NCBI GenBank assembly: GCA_002402965.1 | Contig: DHGW01000016.1 | Coordinates: 1-37,675 of the forward strand | Source of the DNA: Bacteroidales bacterium UBA4788 | GTDB taxonomy: Bacteria; Bacteroidota; Bacteroidia; Bacteroidales; VadinHA17 | Direction of reading: 5' to 3' | Length of the DNA stretch: 37,675 nt | Shown here: piece by piece, positions 27,401-34,704 of the stretch | Layout of the letters: each line of letters starts with the position of its first letter | How positions within the stretch are numbered: the stretch's first letter is position 1 | Made by a program: the position numbers and the translations under genes | Notes under the pieces: generated by a model | What the model was told of the DNA's origin: nothing | Database searches by the model: none | The model's input: the letters and a program-made list of their open reading frames with translations, nothing else

Positions 27401-27461
27401 GCGCCGAAAGGCCGCCTAGGTAAAAGAGAAATAAAAACAGAACAGAGAAAATTTCTTTCAT
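24447..27461 (-). CDS. susC: SusC/RagA-family TonB-dependent outer-membrane transporter
   Basis: The protein is 1,004 residues from the ATG at 27461. This start is preferred because the product then begins MKEIFSVLFLFLFYLGG, a proper signal peptide; an ATG seven codons upstream is possible. A CarbopepD_reg-type domain follows (ITVKGTVVDDQNIPLPGVSV and on, about 22-92), then the TonB-box-like DEVVVIGYGTVRKSDLTGSV, the plug (VRVRGVGTFNNSSPIFVVDG, SATAIYGSRGANGVIMITT) and a 22-strand barrel ending in an aromatic residue (SIGVNLQF). It imports glycan fragments across the outer membrane with energy from TonB-ExbBD. It is the first gene of the PUL, downstream of the only long intergenic region on this strand, where the main promoter must lie. 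Confidence 0.95.
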   Translation of the reverse strand: MKEIFSVLFLFLFYLGGLSAQITVKGTVVDDQNIPLPGVSVLVKNTFRGTMSDADGTYSISARPEDTLVFSMVGMVTQEIVVGSKTQINLTLATETTLMDEVVVIGYGTVRKSDLTGSVSSIKTDDLLKVTSLNAEQGLQGKVTGVQVISTSGAPGAGAAVRVRGVGTFNNSSPIFVVDGVILDDISFLNSSDIASMEVLKDASATAIYGSRGANGVIMITTKTGTIGQEKASFNISSEFGIQHLAKKIDLLDGREFAIISNEIIPGSYNNVDLVPNTDWQDLVFSTAPIQNHQLSVTGATKMTQYYVGIGAFIQDGIIDKSNYSRLTLKLNNTYNLTPFLKLGNNLTIAPYTQQNAPNVTYAVYRAQPLLEPYYDDGSYAVVYNVGNPLASLEYSNDFRKGIRGVGNLFAEASFLKAFTLRSSIGVDASYNKSTSFTPAYTVYNPDGTASQQQNVLSDIFKGSSDNMNWLWENTISYRNTFADIHSLDAVAGFTMQESTSEFTNMPGENVLRDGQDFWYISPSYIYDPANNVNTIQSISNGVDAGLYYSMISYLFRANYTLNNKYILTFTFRRDGSSKFTKENRYSNFPSAAIGWNIGNEPFMQSVDWISKLKLRASWGIIGNEKINYYDRYSRVQSSIIAVLGNPDAPVPSATYGKSGNPNLKWESTTQTDIGAEIGLFSNRLTTEFDFYNRVTNDILVELSTPGHLGNGQGQRVRYNAASVLNRGFEVSLNWREKVGDLTYAVGFLGSTIHNEVLEIGGNSGIDSTLIGGYLGDGRPVTLSRVGLPIGAFYGYKTDGVFQNEEELSAYPHSAQAGPGDLRFVDVMKDGVIDGRDRTFIGSPIPKFIFGFNGMIEYKGMDLGIDFQGQTGNKIFNGKEVVRPDPYNFEQHVFERWTGAGTSNTEPQPSFGGYNYTPSDRFIMDGSFLRLRSVTFGYTLPVSVSHKAYIQQLRVYVKGTNLYTLTKFTGYTPEIGSYDVLSNGIDYGAYPITSTYSIGVNLQF

Positions 27462-27592
27462 TGCAGTCAGATTTTTATCCAAGTTAAGAAATGTATGCCG
27501 TCACTTAAACAAATAAGTGCGATGTTTGATTTTCTCAAGTGCAAAATTGTGTGCTATCAGTACCTATACATTACCTCAACAACACTAATTAT

Positions 27593-27611
27593 ATAATTGT
27601 TTATCAATTAT
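27593..27611. promoter_or_regulatory. Inverted repeat, possible operator upstream of susC
   Basis: ATAATTG (27593-27599) and CAATTAT (27605-27611) form a perfect 7-bp inverted repeat with a 5-bp spacer. It lies about 130 bp upstream of the susC start codon. Dimeric LuxR-type HTH proteins bind such sites, and the propeller/LuxR regulator is encoded at the far end of the same locus. In AT-rich DNA a chance palindrome is also possible. Confidence 0.3.
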
Positions 27612-27748
27612 TTAAAGTTAACGTACTACAATAGCACAAAAAACGCTGGTAGCAACGTCTCCTGTCCGGTGAGACAAAGGTTGTCAATCCGCAGAGTTGA
27701 GGTATTACAAAATTCATAGTAAATTTTATATAATTCATACATATACAA

Positions 27749-27782
27749 AAGCATAGACGGGCAGGTTGCCCGTCTATGCTTC
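27749..27782 (-). terminator. Terminator of the S9 peptidase gene
   Basis: A perfect stem with at least 13 bp and up to 15 bp (arms AAGCATAGACGGGCA and complement) and a 3-4 base loop lies about 55 bases after the peptidase stop codon. On the minus strand it is followed by TTTTG. The strength of the stem makes termination likely despite the short T run. It separates the peptidase transcript from the PUL. Confidence 0.65.
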
Positions 27783-27836
27783 TATGTCCGCCTGCTCAGT
27801 TAAATGAATCTGCGCAGAATCCGATATAATCTGTTT

Positions 27837-30743
27837 CTAGTATCCCAGTGTGAACTCCTTTTCCGTGGCAGGCACGCCATCCTTCATCCAGGCTGGCATA
27901 GGCTCACCCTTTAGATAATGATGGAAGAACTGCGACATCCTCTTCTGGAAGTCGACCCTGTTTGGTAGCTTCAGCGGCCAGTGAGGCTCCCCGTTGTAAT
28001 TGAGCAGCCATGCCGGCTTGCCAAGACGCCGCATTGCTATGAAAAACTCAATCCCCTGATACCATGGCACTGCTCCGTCCTGATCATTTGCCATGATCAG
28101 GATCGGCGTCTCTACTTTTTCAATTCCAAACAATGGTGAGTTCTCCCAGTATAAATGCGGTGCCTCCCAGATGCTGGCGCCAATGCGACTCTGCTGATGC
28201 TCATACTGCATTGAACGGTTGAAACCCGACTCCCACCTGATGCCGCCATATGCGCTGTACATGTTCACAACCGGGGCCCCGGATTCAATAGCTGCAAAGA
28301 GATTGGTGCGGGTGGCAAGATAGGCTACCTGGTAACCACCCCAGCTGTGACCCTGGGCACCTATGTGCTTCTCATCCACAAAACCCTTCTCAATGAGAGA
28401 CATGATCCCCGGCATGACACAGTTGTATGAACTCTGGCCGGGATAGCCGTCATCATAATACACGTCGGGATTGAATATAAGGTATCCGTTGCTGGTATAA
28501 TAATGATAGTCTATGGTTGACCTGCCTGGCTCAGGGATCTTGTGCCTGTTGAGCTCGGTCGAACTCTTCTCATAGAAGTTCACAATCATCGGGTACTTCT
28601 TCGCCGGGTCAAAATTCTCCGGCTTGTAGAGCAACCCCTCAAGCTGCTTTCCGTCAAGCGATGTCCACTTCACCACCTCGGCAGTCCCCCACAGGTAATC
28701 CTTCTGCTGGGGATTTGCATCAGTGAGCCGCTTCTCGTTGCTGAACGAGAGGTCTGACAACAGGTAGTCGGGGAAGAGACCAAAGTTCTCCTTCGTGTAA
28801 ATTAGACGGTCCGATTTCCTTGCCTTTACCGGGGTGCCCAGTACAAAGTCGCCTCCAGTGAGCTTCACAGGTGCTTCCTTTCTCTTCATGTCAAGAGTGT
28901 AAAATCCCTCGCTCCTGCTTGACTCGCTTACACCGTGGAGGTACTGTTTTACGGAAAGATCAATGTAATCATTGTCGGGATCAAAATCCAGCAACCTGTA
29001 CCTGACTCCCTCCTTTCTGCCATTTAGAGTGATGTTCTGTGGTGGGCGCGAACCGGCCGGATCAACTGACCATATATCATATTTGTCTGAAACCAGTAAT
29101 GCCCTGTCATCCTTCAGCCACCCCGCAGCCGGATATGATCCCGGAAGATCAGGAACATCATTGAGCTCATCCCACACCCTTAAAGTTGAAGGAGTGGTCA
29201 GTCTGGCATCCTTCCCTGCCGCTACATCATAGGCATACCATGAGCTGTCTGCAGCCTGGTACCACCAGAGGTAGCTGCCTTTGGGAGAGAAGCGCATCCG
29301 GGCCCTGAGGTTCTCCTTGATCCTGGCGGACTTACCGGTTAAAATGTCGACAATCCACACATCACTGCCGGCATCGCCCTTCCACATAGACTCCAGGTCA
29401 TAGGGCAGCGATGAGAGCGCGACTGCCTTGGGCCCGTCGCCTTTATCCGGCAGTAATACTTCAGGCATCTCAGCCGTTGCAAGCTGCACCACCTTACCGC
29501 GGTCAGAATGATATACTGCCGTGTAGTACTTCTTCATGTCACGGGCCTTTCTTACAACCTGTGCGGTGTGCAGGATACCTTCAGACCAGTGCCATACGTC
29601 GACGTTGGCACGATCCTCCTCCAATACTGTAGTGTCACGCAGCCTGTAAGCCGGTGAAGTGCCGAAATAGAGCCTCGGCGAGTTCTCTGCAAAAATCAGC
29701 CTGCCATTCTCATTGATGATCCATCCCTCAGGGATTCCTTCCGTTCCCTGGGCGGCAGCCACCGACGCCAGCCCGTTGCCATTCCAGTAACAGAGTGAGA
29801 ATGTATTTCCAGCCTTATCCTTCTCATCAAATGAGATAATAAACGCAGCCCTCACTCCTTTTTTATCAATACTAAGCTGCCTGTACTTCGCCTTGCCGGT
29901 GTAGAGAACACTCTTCTCCCCTTTCCTGAGGTCGAGGATCACCACTCCCGGCTCAGTGATGCTGTCAACACCTGTGGTTGCATACATAAGCTTCTCAGCC
30001 TCCTCTGCAAACAGGTATTCTGTAACATATCTGACAGTATCAGTGGTTCCGGCAGCCAGGTTCCTGACAAACAGTGTATACCCGTTGTCTGCTGACTCAC
30101 CTTTGGGCTTCCTGCCCTTCCCGTTGACTTTTCCGGCAGCTGACTCGGAGGCGGCAGTGGGAGCAGGGGACACGGCTGCGGCAGCGGGCGTGGGGGTGGA
30201 AGTGAGTGAGGGTGATCCGGCGGTGACAGCGGGGGCGGAGGCGGAGCCGGCAGTGTCCGCCCTCACTGCGGGCTTCTCCTTCATAGGCTCACTCTGCCAT
30301 GCTATCCAGCCTGACCACCCGGAGGGTACCTTGTAGGACTTCAGTCGCCCGACAGTGTCAGTAACGCCTGTAGTAACATTGTGTATGCCAAGTTTATCCA
30401 TGGGCATGTCATCCTTCTTCGTCTTTTTGAGCTTCAATGCCTTTAACTCCTCTTCAGGTGGCTTTATGGTGAAAAAGACAAATCTCGAATCGGTTGATAT
30501 GTTTACTCCAGTTGCACAGTTGAAGGTGGCCTTCAGTCCTCCGTCTTCATCATACAGGGTAACAACGGGATCTCCCTGCGAGGGTTCCGTTTTGAAAGCG
30601 AACAGTGATCCGTCGTCGGAGATGACTCTCTCGGCAATACGGTTCCAGGTGACCAGGTCATCAATTGTCATCGCCTTCTTCCCCTGCGGTGTAACCTGCA
30701 GCGAGAGCAAAATAATAAACATCAGTGCTGTGCTTCTTTTCAT
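27837..30743 (-). CDS. Exported S9-family (prolyl oligopeptidase/DPP-type) serine peptidase
   Basis: This 968-residue protein has a Sec signal peptide (MKRSTALMFIILLSLQVTPQ) and acts in the periplasm or outside. A propeller-type N-terminal region with WD40-like blades (about 25-660) precedes the alpha/beta-hydrolase domain. The catalytic triad is visible: Ser800 in GHSWGGY, Asp889 in DQDGAVP and His921 in GEPHWPL. The length is above that of most S9 peptidases (about 650-800). One reason is a low-complexity insertion of about 55 residues near 165-220, made of Ala, Pro, Ser and Thr and followed by a Lys/Gly-rich stretch. The gene has its own terminator and is unlikely to belong to the sugar locus. 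Peptide specificity cannot be read. Confidence 0.9.
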   Translation of the reverse strand: MKRSTALMFIILLSLQVTPQGKKAMTIDDLVTWNRIAERVISDDGSLFAFKTEPSQGDPVVTLYDEDGGLKATFNCATGVNISTDSRFVFFTIKPPEEELKALKLKKTKKDDMPMDKLGIHNVTTGVTDTVGRLKSYKVPSGWSGWIAWQSEPMKEKPAVRADTAGSASAPAVTAGSPSLTSTPTPAAAAVSPAPTAASESAAGKVNGKGRKPKGESADNGYTLFVRNLAAGTTDTVRYVTEYLFAEEAEKLMYATTGVDSITEPGVVILDLRKGEKSVLYTGKAKYRQLSIDKKGVRAAFIISFDEKDKAGNTFSLCYWNGNGLASVAAAQGTEGIPEGWIINENGRLIFAENSPRLYFGTSPAYRLRDTTVLEEDRANVDVWHWSEGILHTAQVVRKARDMKKYYTAVYHSDRGKVVQLATAEMPEVLLPDKGDGPKAVALSSLPYDLESMWKGDAGSDVWIVDILTGKSARIKENLRARMRFSPKGSYLWWYQAADSSWYAYDVAAGKDARLTTPSTLRVWDELNDVPDLPGSYPAAGWLKDDRALLVSDKYDIWSVDPAGSRPPQNITLNGRKEGVRYRLLDFDPDNDYIDLSVKQYLHGVSESSRSEGFYTLDMKRKEAPVKLTGGDFVLGTPVKARKSDRLIYTKENFGLFPDYLLSDLSFSNEKRLTDANPQQKDYLWGTAEVVKWTSLDGKQLEGLLYKPENFDPAKKYPMIVNFYEKSSTELNRHKIPEPGRSTIDYHYYTSNGYLIFNPDVYYDDGYPGQSSYNCVMPGIMSLIEKGFVDEKHIGAQGHSWGGYQVAYLATRTNLFAAIESGAPVVNMYSAYGGIRWESGFNRSMQYEHQQSRIGASIWEAPHLYWENSPLFGIEKVETPILIMANDQDGAVPWYQGIEFFIAMRRLGKPAWLLNYNGEPHWPLKLPNRVDFQKRMSQFFHHYLKGEPMPAWMKDGVPATEKEFTLGY

Positions 30744-30807
30744 AACCGGGAGATTTTTTGTTCAAGGGATAAAAATAATATTTTCCTTCAGGGAGAAAAG
30801 ATGTTTT

Positions 30808-30839
30808 ACAGCCCTGGCATAAAACCGGGGCTGTTTTTT
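30808..30839 (+). terminator. Rho-independent terminator on the plus strand without an upstream plus gene
   Basis: A 10-bp stem (30808-30817 with 30825-30834, one G-T pair) with a 7-base loop is followed by a run of six T on the plus strand. The only genes to its left are on the minus strand. It would therefore end either a short transcript starting just upstream of the peptidase gene or antisense transcription, or act as a leader attenuator for the gene at 30972. Confidence 0.6.
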
Positions 30840-30890
30840 GTCCCGCATTTTTGCCTATTTTTAATCCCCTGTCGGAACAGCTTTCATTAC

Positions 30891-30947
30891 CGGATGCGAG
30901 GTCCGTAACTCCCTGCATTCAGAGTGAATGAAAAGAGAATGCATCCG
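30891..30947 (+). other. Nested inverted repeats in the leader of the CarbopepD gene
   Basis: CGGATGC (30891-30897) pairs with GCATCCG (30941-30947), enclosing a smaller hairpin (CATTC and GAATG around an AGAGT loop). The structure ends 25 bases before the ATG at 30972 and might shape the mRNA leader. No riboswitch class was recognised. Confidence 0.3.
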
Positions 30948-30971
30948 AAGGAACCAAAATAACACCGCAAG

Positions 30972-31961
30972 ATGAGTCTCAGGATCATATTGTCAATTCG
31001 GTTGTCATCCTTTATCCTGCTTGCATCACTCTCCTCAGGAACATACGTGCAGGGACAGGTGGTGACCGGAATAATTACCGACAACCGGAGTGTGCCGATC
31101 GTCGGTGCCAGGGCATGCCAGGTAAACAGCACAAACTGCAGCGCAGCCGACATCAACGGTGTCTTTCACCTCATGATGGAGCAGGATAAGGAGAGCAGAC
31201 TTAATATTACATGCCCCGGATTTAACCCGGCAGAGGCGACGATAGATGAAACTACAGCCTTCCCACTGAGCATCACCCTGATACCGATGTACATTCCTGA
31301 CGGGGTCTACGTTAATGAGGCTGACAGCTACTCCCGTGAGGGAATAATCGCCCGCTCAGCTCTCAGCTTTGACTTCATTCGGACCGACTTCTCCGAGTTC
31401 AGCGGACTGCTTGGCACTTACAACACGGAGGTAATGGAATTTGTCACTGTCACCGGGCCGGAGATCGGCATCTCCTTTCCCCGTTTCTATACAGGTTTCG
31501 GGGTTGGATTCGGATACGGCTACGAAGACGACCATGACTCTCTTGTAATCAACCTTAATAACACTTGTTACAAACTGAACCTGGGCTATGACCTGGTGAA
31601 TTCAGCAAGGATCAGGATGACCCCAATGCTCTCGTTAAGATGGCTGAGATACCGGTTGCAGAACTACCCTGACGAACGCAAGGTTCCCCTGGAAAGCTAC
31701 CTGCAGGAAAGAGAGATCGACCTGAGGTTCAACCAGACGGTTGCCGTGGCCGCCATGAGCCTCGAGTATAAGTTGTATGACGGAAATATGGGCATCAGCG
31801 ATTACTGGTCAGTTGGCATTTACGGAGGCTATGCCATGAAACTGAACCGGACGCCGTGGATCCGGTCGGATGGCAACCGCATAACAACCGGCAGAGCAAT
31901 TGATCTCAATCCGTTTACCTTCGGGGTCAGCCTGTCGTTTTACACCACAGAAAAACAATGA
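30972..31961 (+). CDS. CarbopepD-domain outer-membrane protein of unknown function
   Basis: This 329-residue protein has a signal peptide ending near residue 29. A CarbopepD_reg-type Ig-like domain follows (about 29-105; VVTGIITDNRSVPIVGARA, then INGVFHLMME). In SusC-type receptors this domain is the N-terminal extension. The remaining 200 residues show alternating aromatic and polar residues and end in VSLSFYTTEKQ, which suggests a small outer-membrane beta-barrel. I do not recognise the family beyond this. The stop codon overlaps the start of the SusC-like gene by four bases (ATGA), so the products are made together and probably work together. A function in assembly or gating of the partner receptor is speculation. 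Confidence 0.7.
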   Translation: MSLRIILSIRLSSFILLASLSSGTYVQGQVVTGIITDNRSVPIVGARACQVNSTNCSAADINGVFHLMMEQDKESRLNITCPGFNPAEATIDETTAFPLSITLIPMYIPDGVYVNEADSYSREGIIARSALSFDFIRTDFSEFSGLLGTYNTEVMEFVTVTGPEIGISFPRFYTGFGVGFGYGYEDDHDSLVINLNNTCYKLNLGYDLVNSARIRMTPMLSLRWLRYRLQNYPDERKVPLESYLQEREIDLRFNQTVAVAAMSLEYKLYDGNMGISDYWSVGIYGGYAMKLNRTPWIRSDGNRITTGRAIDLNPFTFGVSLSFYTTEKQ

Positions 31962-34633
31962 AAACCTATTTCCAAGAACAATTATTTAACCGTCCGGTTA
32001 ACCCGGATGAAGGCTCCGCTCATCCTGTTTTGATAACAGTGCTTGTCTTACTGTTATGCTCGGTCCCGATATTGGCTCAGTCAGGCAACAACAGTTCCGG
32101 AACAGGGCAGGTATCGGCACAGCCCGCGGAGAACATGTCCGTTAAAAACCCGGTATCTGTCATGCCGGAATGGGACATCCCGGCGGACACGTCTGACGGA
32201 GCAGTGGGAATAACTCGCATAACAAGCCATGATTTCAACCGGGGACTGATCATGAATGTCGAAGGACTGGTTGCAGGAAGATTTCAGGGATTGCTTTCAC
32301 GGCTGGCTGACGGTTCGCCTGGAGCAAGCTATACTCTTGAATCACTGAGCAATTCATCGTTCTACAGCTCGCTTTCCCCACTCCTGGTGGTTGACGGTGT
32401 GCCGGTCATGGGAATACCGCAATTGCTGAACCCGCATGATATCCAATCAATCACCTGGCTCAATGGCAGCCAGGCTGCAGGATACGGGAGCCTTGGACGT
32501 AACGGAGCACTGCTTATAGAAACCATGAAAGGCCGCGATGGCCTCCATGTCTCATATTCCGGCCAGGTTGCCCTCTCCACTGTAAAAAAATACAGCGTTC
32601 TGACCGGGGATCAGGTGAGGGAGGCACTCCTGGAACTGTACCCGGACGATCCGGCAATCCTTGAGCTTGCCGGCAGCTTTAACAGTGACTGGCAGGATGA
32701 GATATACCGCACTGCTGTCAGCCATGATCACCACCTTGAAATTTCAGGAACTGCGGGCAAGGTACCGTTCCGGTTCTCGGCAGGCCAGACATTTGCCCAG
32801 GGAACAATCAGATCATCGTACTACAGGAAAACCTCAATCACCGGCAGAATAGACCCTTCCATCCTGGATGACAATCTGAAAATTAGCCTTTCAGCTTCAG
32901 CAAACTTTGGGAAAGAAAACCTGCCGGGCGGCAGCTGGTTACCCTATTATGCCGCCATGGCGGATCCGACATCTCCGGTCTATGAGAACAATGACCCGGC
33001 CCAGGGTTATAATACAGCATCAATGTTCATCAACCCGGCGTCAATGCTTGAATCCAATGAAAGTATAAGCAGGCCGAAACAGACGTCATTATACCTGACT
33101 GCGGATTACAGGCCGGACCTGCTCCCGGGCTTGAGTGTCGGATTAAAAAGTGCAGCCATAGGGTACTCTGATGAGAACAGAGAAGTAATTAATCCGGGAG
33201 GTGCTCTTCCAATAGTGAACGGGCGTATTACAAAACTGGATGAGACACTGAGAACAAGGTCTCTTGACCTTTCCGCCGGCTATGCAACCCCGATAAAAAG
33301 CCTTAAAAGCAAAATTGAACTGAAGGCAGGATACTTCATGCACTGGCTTGGCAGTGAGATAGAGGAGCTGACAACAGACTATGTCAATCCTGATATCATT
33401 TATAAAAATTCCCGTTCAACCTTTGAAAAATCCAGAAGCTCTGTCTACGGAGAATTGAACTTTTCAGCCCGGCAAAGATATTCTGTCACTGCTGTTCTAA
33501 GGGATGATAATTTTTCAGAGTATGCCCCGGCAAACAGGAGTGTGCTCTCCCCGTCGGTCATAGCAGAATGGAACATTGCGGGTGAGTCTTTTTTCCCGTC
33601 AGACAGATTTATCAACGACCTTGCACTGAGCTTTGCCCTTGGTTCGGCAGGAACAGGATCAATGTCCCAATCCTTCTCAACAACTCCATCTTCTGACCTC
33701 AGGCCGGAATCAGCAAAATACTTTATCTCAGGACTGAGAATGGCGTTCTTTGAAAACAGTGTGCGTCTGTCAGTAAATGCCTTCATAAATAAAAACCAGG
33801 ATATGCTGTCGGAAGTGGTCGTCCCGTCCGGATCAAACTTCAGTTCAACCGTCCTGTTCAATACAGGTGATGTTAATAATAAAGGGATTGAATTCAGGAT
33901 CGAAGCCAACCTGCTCACAGGAAAGGCGTTCGAATGGAATGCCGCCCTCCAGGCCACAGTCAGGAAGAACATTATTGAAAACCTTCCGAACGGCATTGAC
34001 TTCATCTCTGCCGGATCAGTACCTCTGATACCGTACGCACAGGTTCTTGTTCAGGATAATGACAGACCAGTCAATACCTTTTATCTGTTGAAACAGGTGT
34101 ATAATGAAAACGGAATGCCCATCCAGGGTTTGTACGAAGACTACAGCAACAATGGCATTTCCGGTTTTGAAGACCGGTATATCGGTCCCTCGGCTGATCC
34201 TGAGTTTGCCGCAGGCATCTGGTCATCGCTGAAGTATCGCAACTGGGAACTCTCCTTTTCTGCCAGTTCACTTGCCGGAAACTGGTGCTACAACGTTGAA
34301 AGCGTTTTTGGCAACTATGGAAGCATGACACCAAACGGCTCACTGAGAAACATTTCATCTCTGGTTTATGAATCCGGGTTTACCGCAATGGTCCCTTACT
34401 CTGACTATCATATGGGAAACGGTGCATTTATCAGGCTTGATTTTGTCAGCCTGGGACATACGTTCCGGAATATTTCAGGGAAAAACGTCGACCTCAGGCT
34501 GGAGGCCACCCTTCAGAATGCCTTCATGATAACCGGTTACAGGGGAGCAGATCCAGATATTCATGGCGGTCTGGCCGGATACACATGGCCCAGGCCACGG
34601 ACAGTCTCTTTCACGCTCAGCTTAGGTTTCTGA
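31958..34633 (+). CDS. SusC-like TonB-dependent receptor without CarbopepD domain or SusD partner
   Basis: The product has 891 residues, beginning with an extended n-region and a signal peptide cleaved near ILA-Q (residue 40). The plug domain is recognisable but divergent: MNVEGLVAGRFQGLLSRLAD, SPLLVVDGVPVMG, NPHDIQSITWLNGSQAAGYG and LGRNGALLIETMKGRDG. A large barrel follows to the final TVSFTLSLGF. Unlike typical SusC it has no N-terminal CarbopepD domain, and the preceding overlapping gene carries one instead. No SusD follows. The substrate is unknown. The divergence of the plug and the missing SusD suggest a role other than standard glycan uptake, such as peptide or siderophore uptake or a scaffold. 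Confidence 0.82.
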   Translation: MKTYFQEQLFNRPVNPDEGSAHPVLITVLVLLLCSVPILAQSGNNSSGTGQVSAQPAENMSVKNPVSVMPEWDIPADTSDGAVGITRITSHDFNRGLIMNVEGLVAGRFQGLLSRLADGSPGASYTLESLSNSSFYSSLSPLLVVDGVPVMGIPQLLNPHDIQSITWLNGSQAAGYGSLGRNGALLIETMKGRDGLHVSYSGQVALSTVKKYSVLTGDQVREALLELYPDDPAILELAGSFNSDWQDEIYRTAVSHDHHLEISGTAGKVPFRFSAGQTFAQGTIRSSYYRKTSITGRIDPSILDDNLKISLSASANFGKENLPGGSWLPYYAAMADPTSPVYENNDPAQGYNTASMFINPASMLESNESISRPKQTSLYLTADYRPDLLPGLSVGLKSAAIGYSDENREVINPGGALPIVNGRITKLDETLRTRSLDLSAGYATPIKSLKSKIELKAGYFMHWLGSEIEELTTDYVNPDIIYKNSRSTFEKSRSSVYGELNFSARQRYSVTAVLRDDNFSEYAPANRSVLSPSVIAEWNIAGESFFPSDRFINDLALSFALGSAGTGSMSQSFSTTPSSDLRPESAKYFISGLRMAFFENSVRLSVNAFINKNQDMLSEVVVPSGSNFSSTVLFNTGDVNNKGIEFRIEANLLTGKAFEWNAALQATVRKNIIENLPNGIDFISAGSVPLIPYAQVLVQDNDRPVNTFYLLKQVYNENGMPIQGLYEDYSNNGISGFEDRYIGPSADPEFAAGIWSSLKYRNWELSFSASSLAGNWCYNVESVFGNYGSMTPNGSLRNISSLVYESGFTAMVPYSDYHMGNGAFIRLDFVSLGHTFRNISGKNVDLRLEATLQNAFMITGYRGADPDIHGGLAGYTWPRPRTVSFTLSLGF

Positions 34634-34704
34634 AATATTACCGGAAAAACATATCTTGGAGGCAGATTTTCAATTCGAATAACAACATAAAAAATAATCA
34701 GAAG

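Larger units (their letters stand above)
27462..27836. other. AT-rich PUL control region
   Basis: This 375-bp stretch has no gene. It holds the leader and promoter of the PUL (minus strand, right of susC) and the terminator of the upstream peptidase gene. An inverted repeat lies at 27593-27611. I found no perfect TAnnTTTG on the minus strand; the nearest is CAATTTTG at 27549-27542, one mismatch, without a well-spaced TTTG. The PUL promoter may therefore depend on an activator. The middle, about 27570-27640, is strikingly AT-rich. Confidence 0.6.

Noticed and set aside
34585..34704. N-terminal extension of 40 residues for the aldo/keto reductase
   Set aside because: It overlaps the receptor gene in another frame; the reductase family starts at the internal MNYRVLGKTG.
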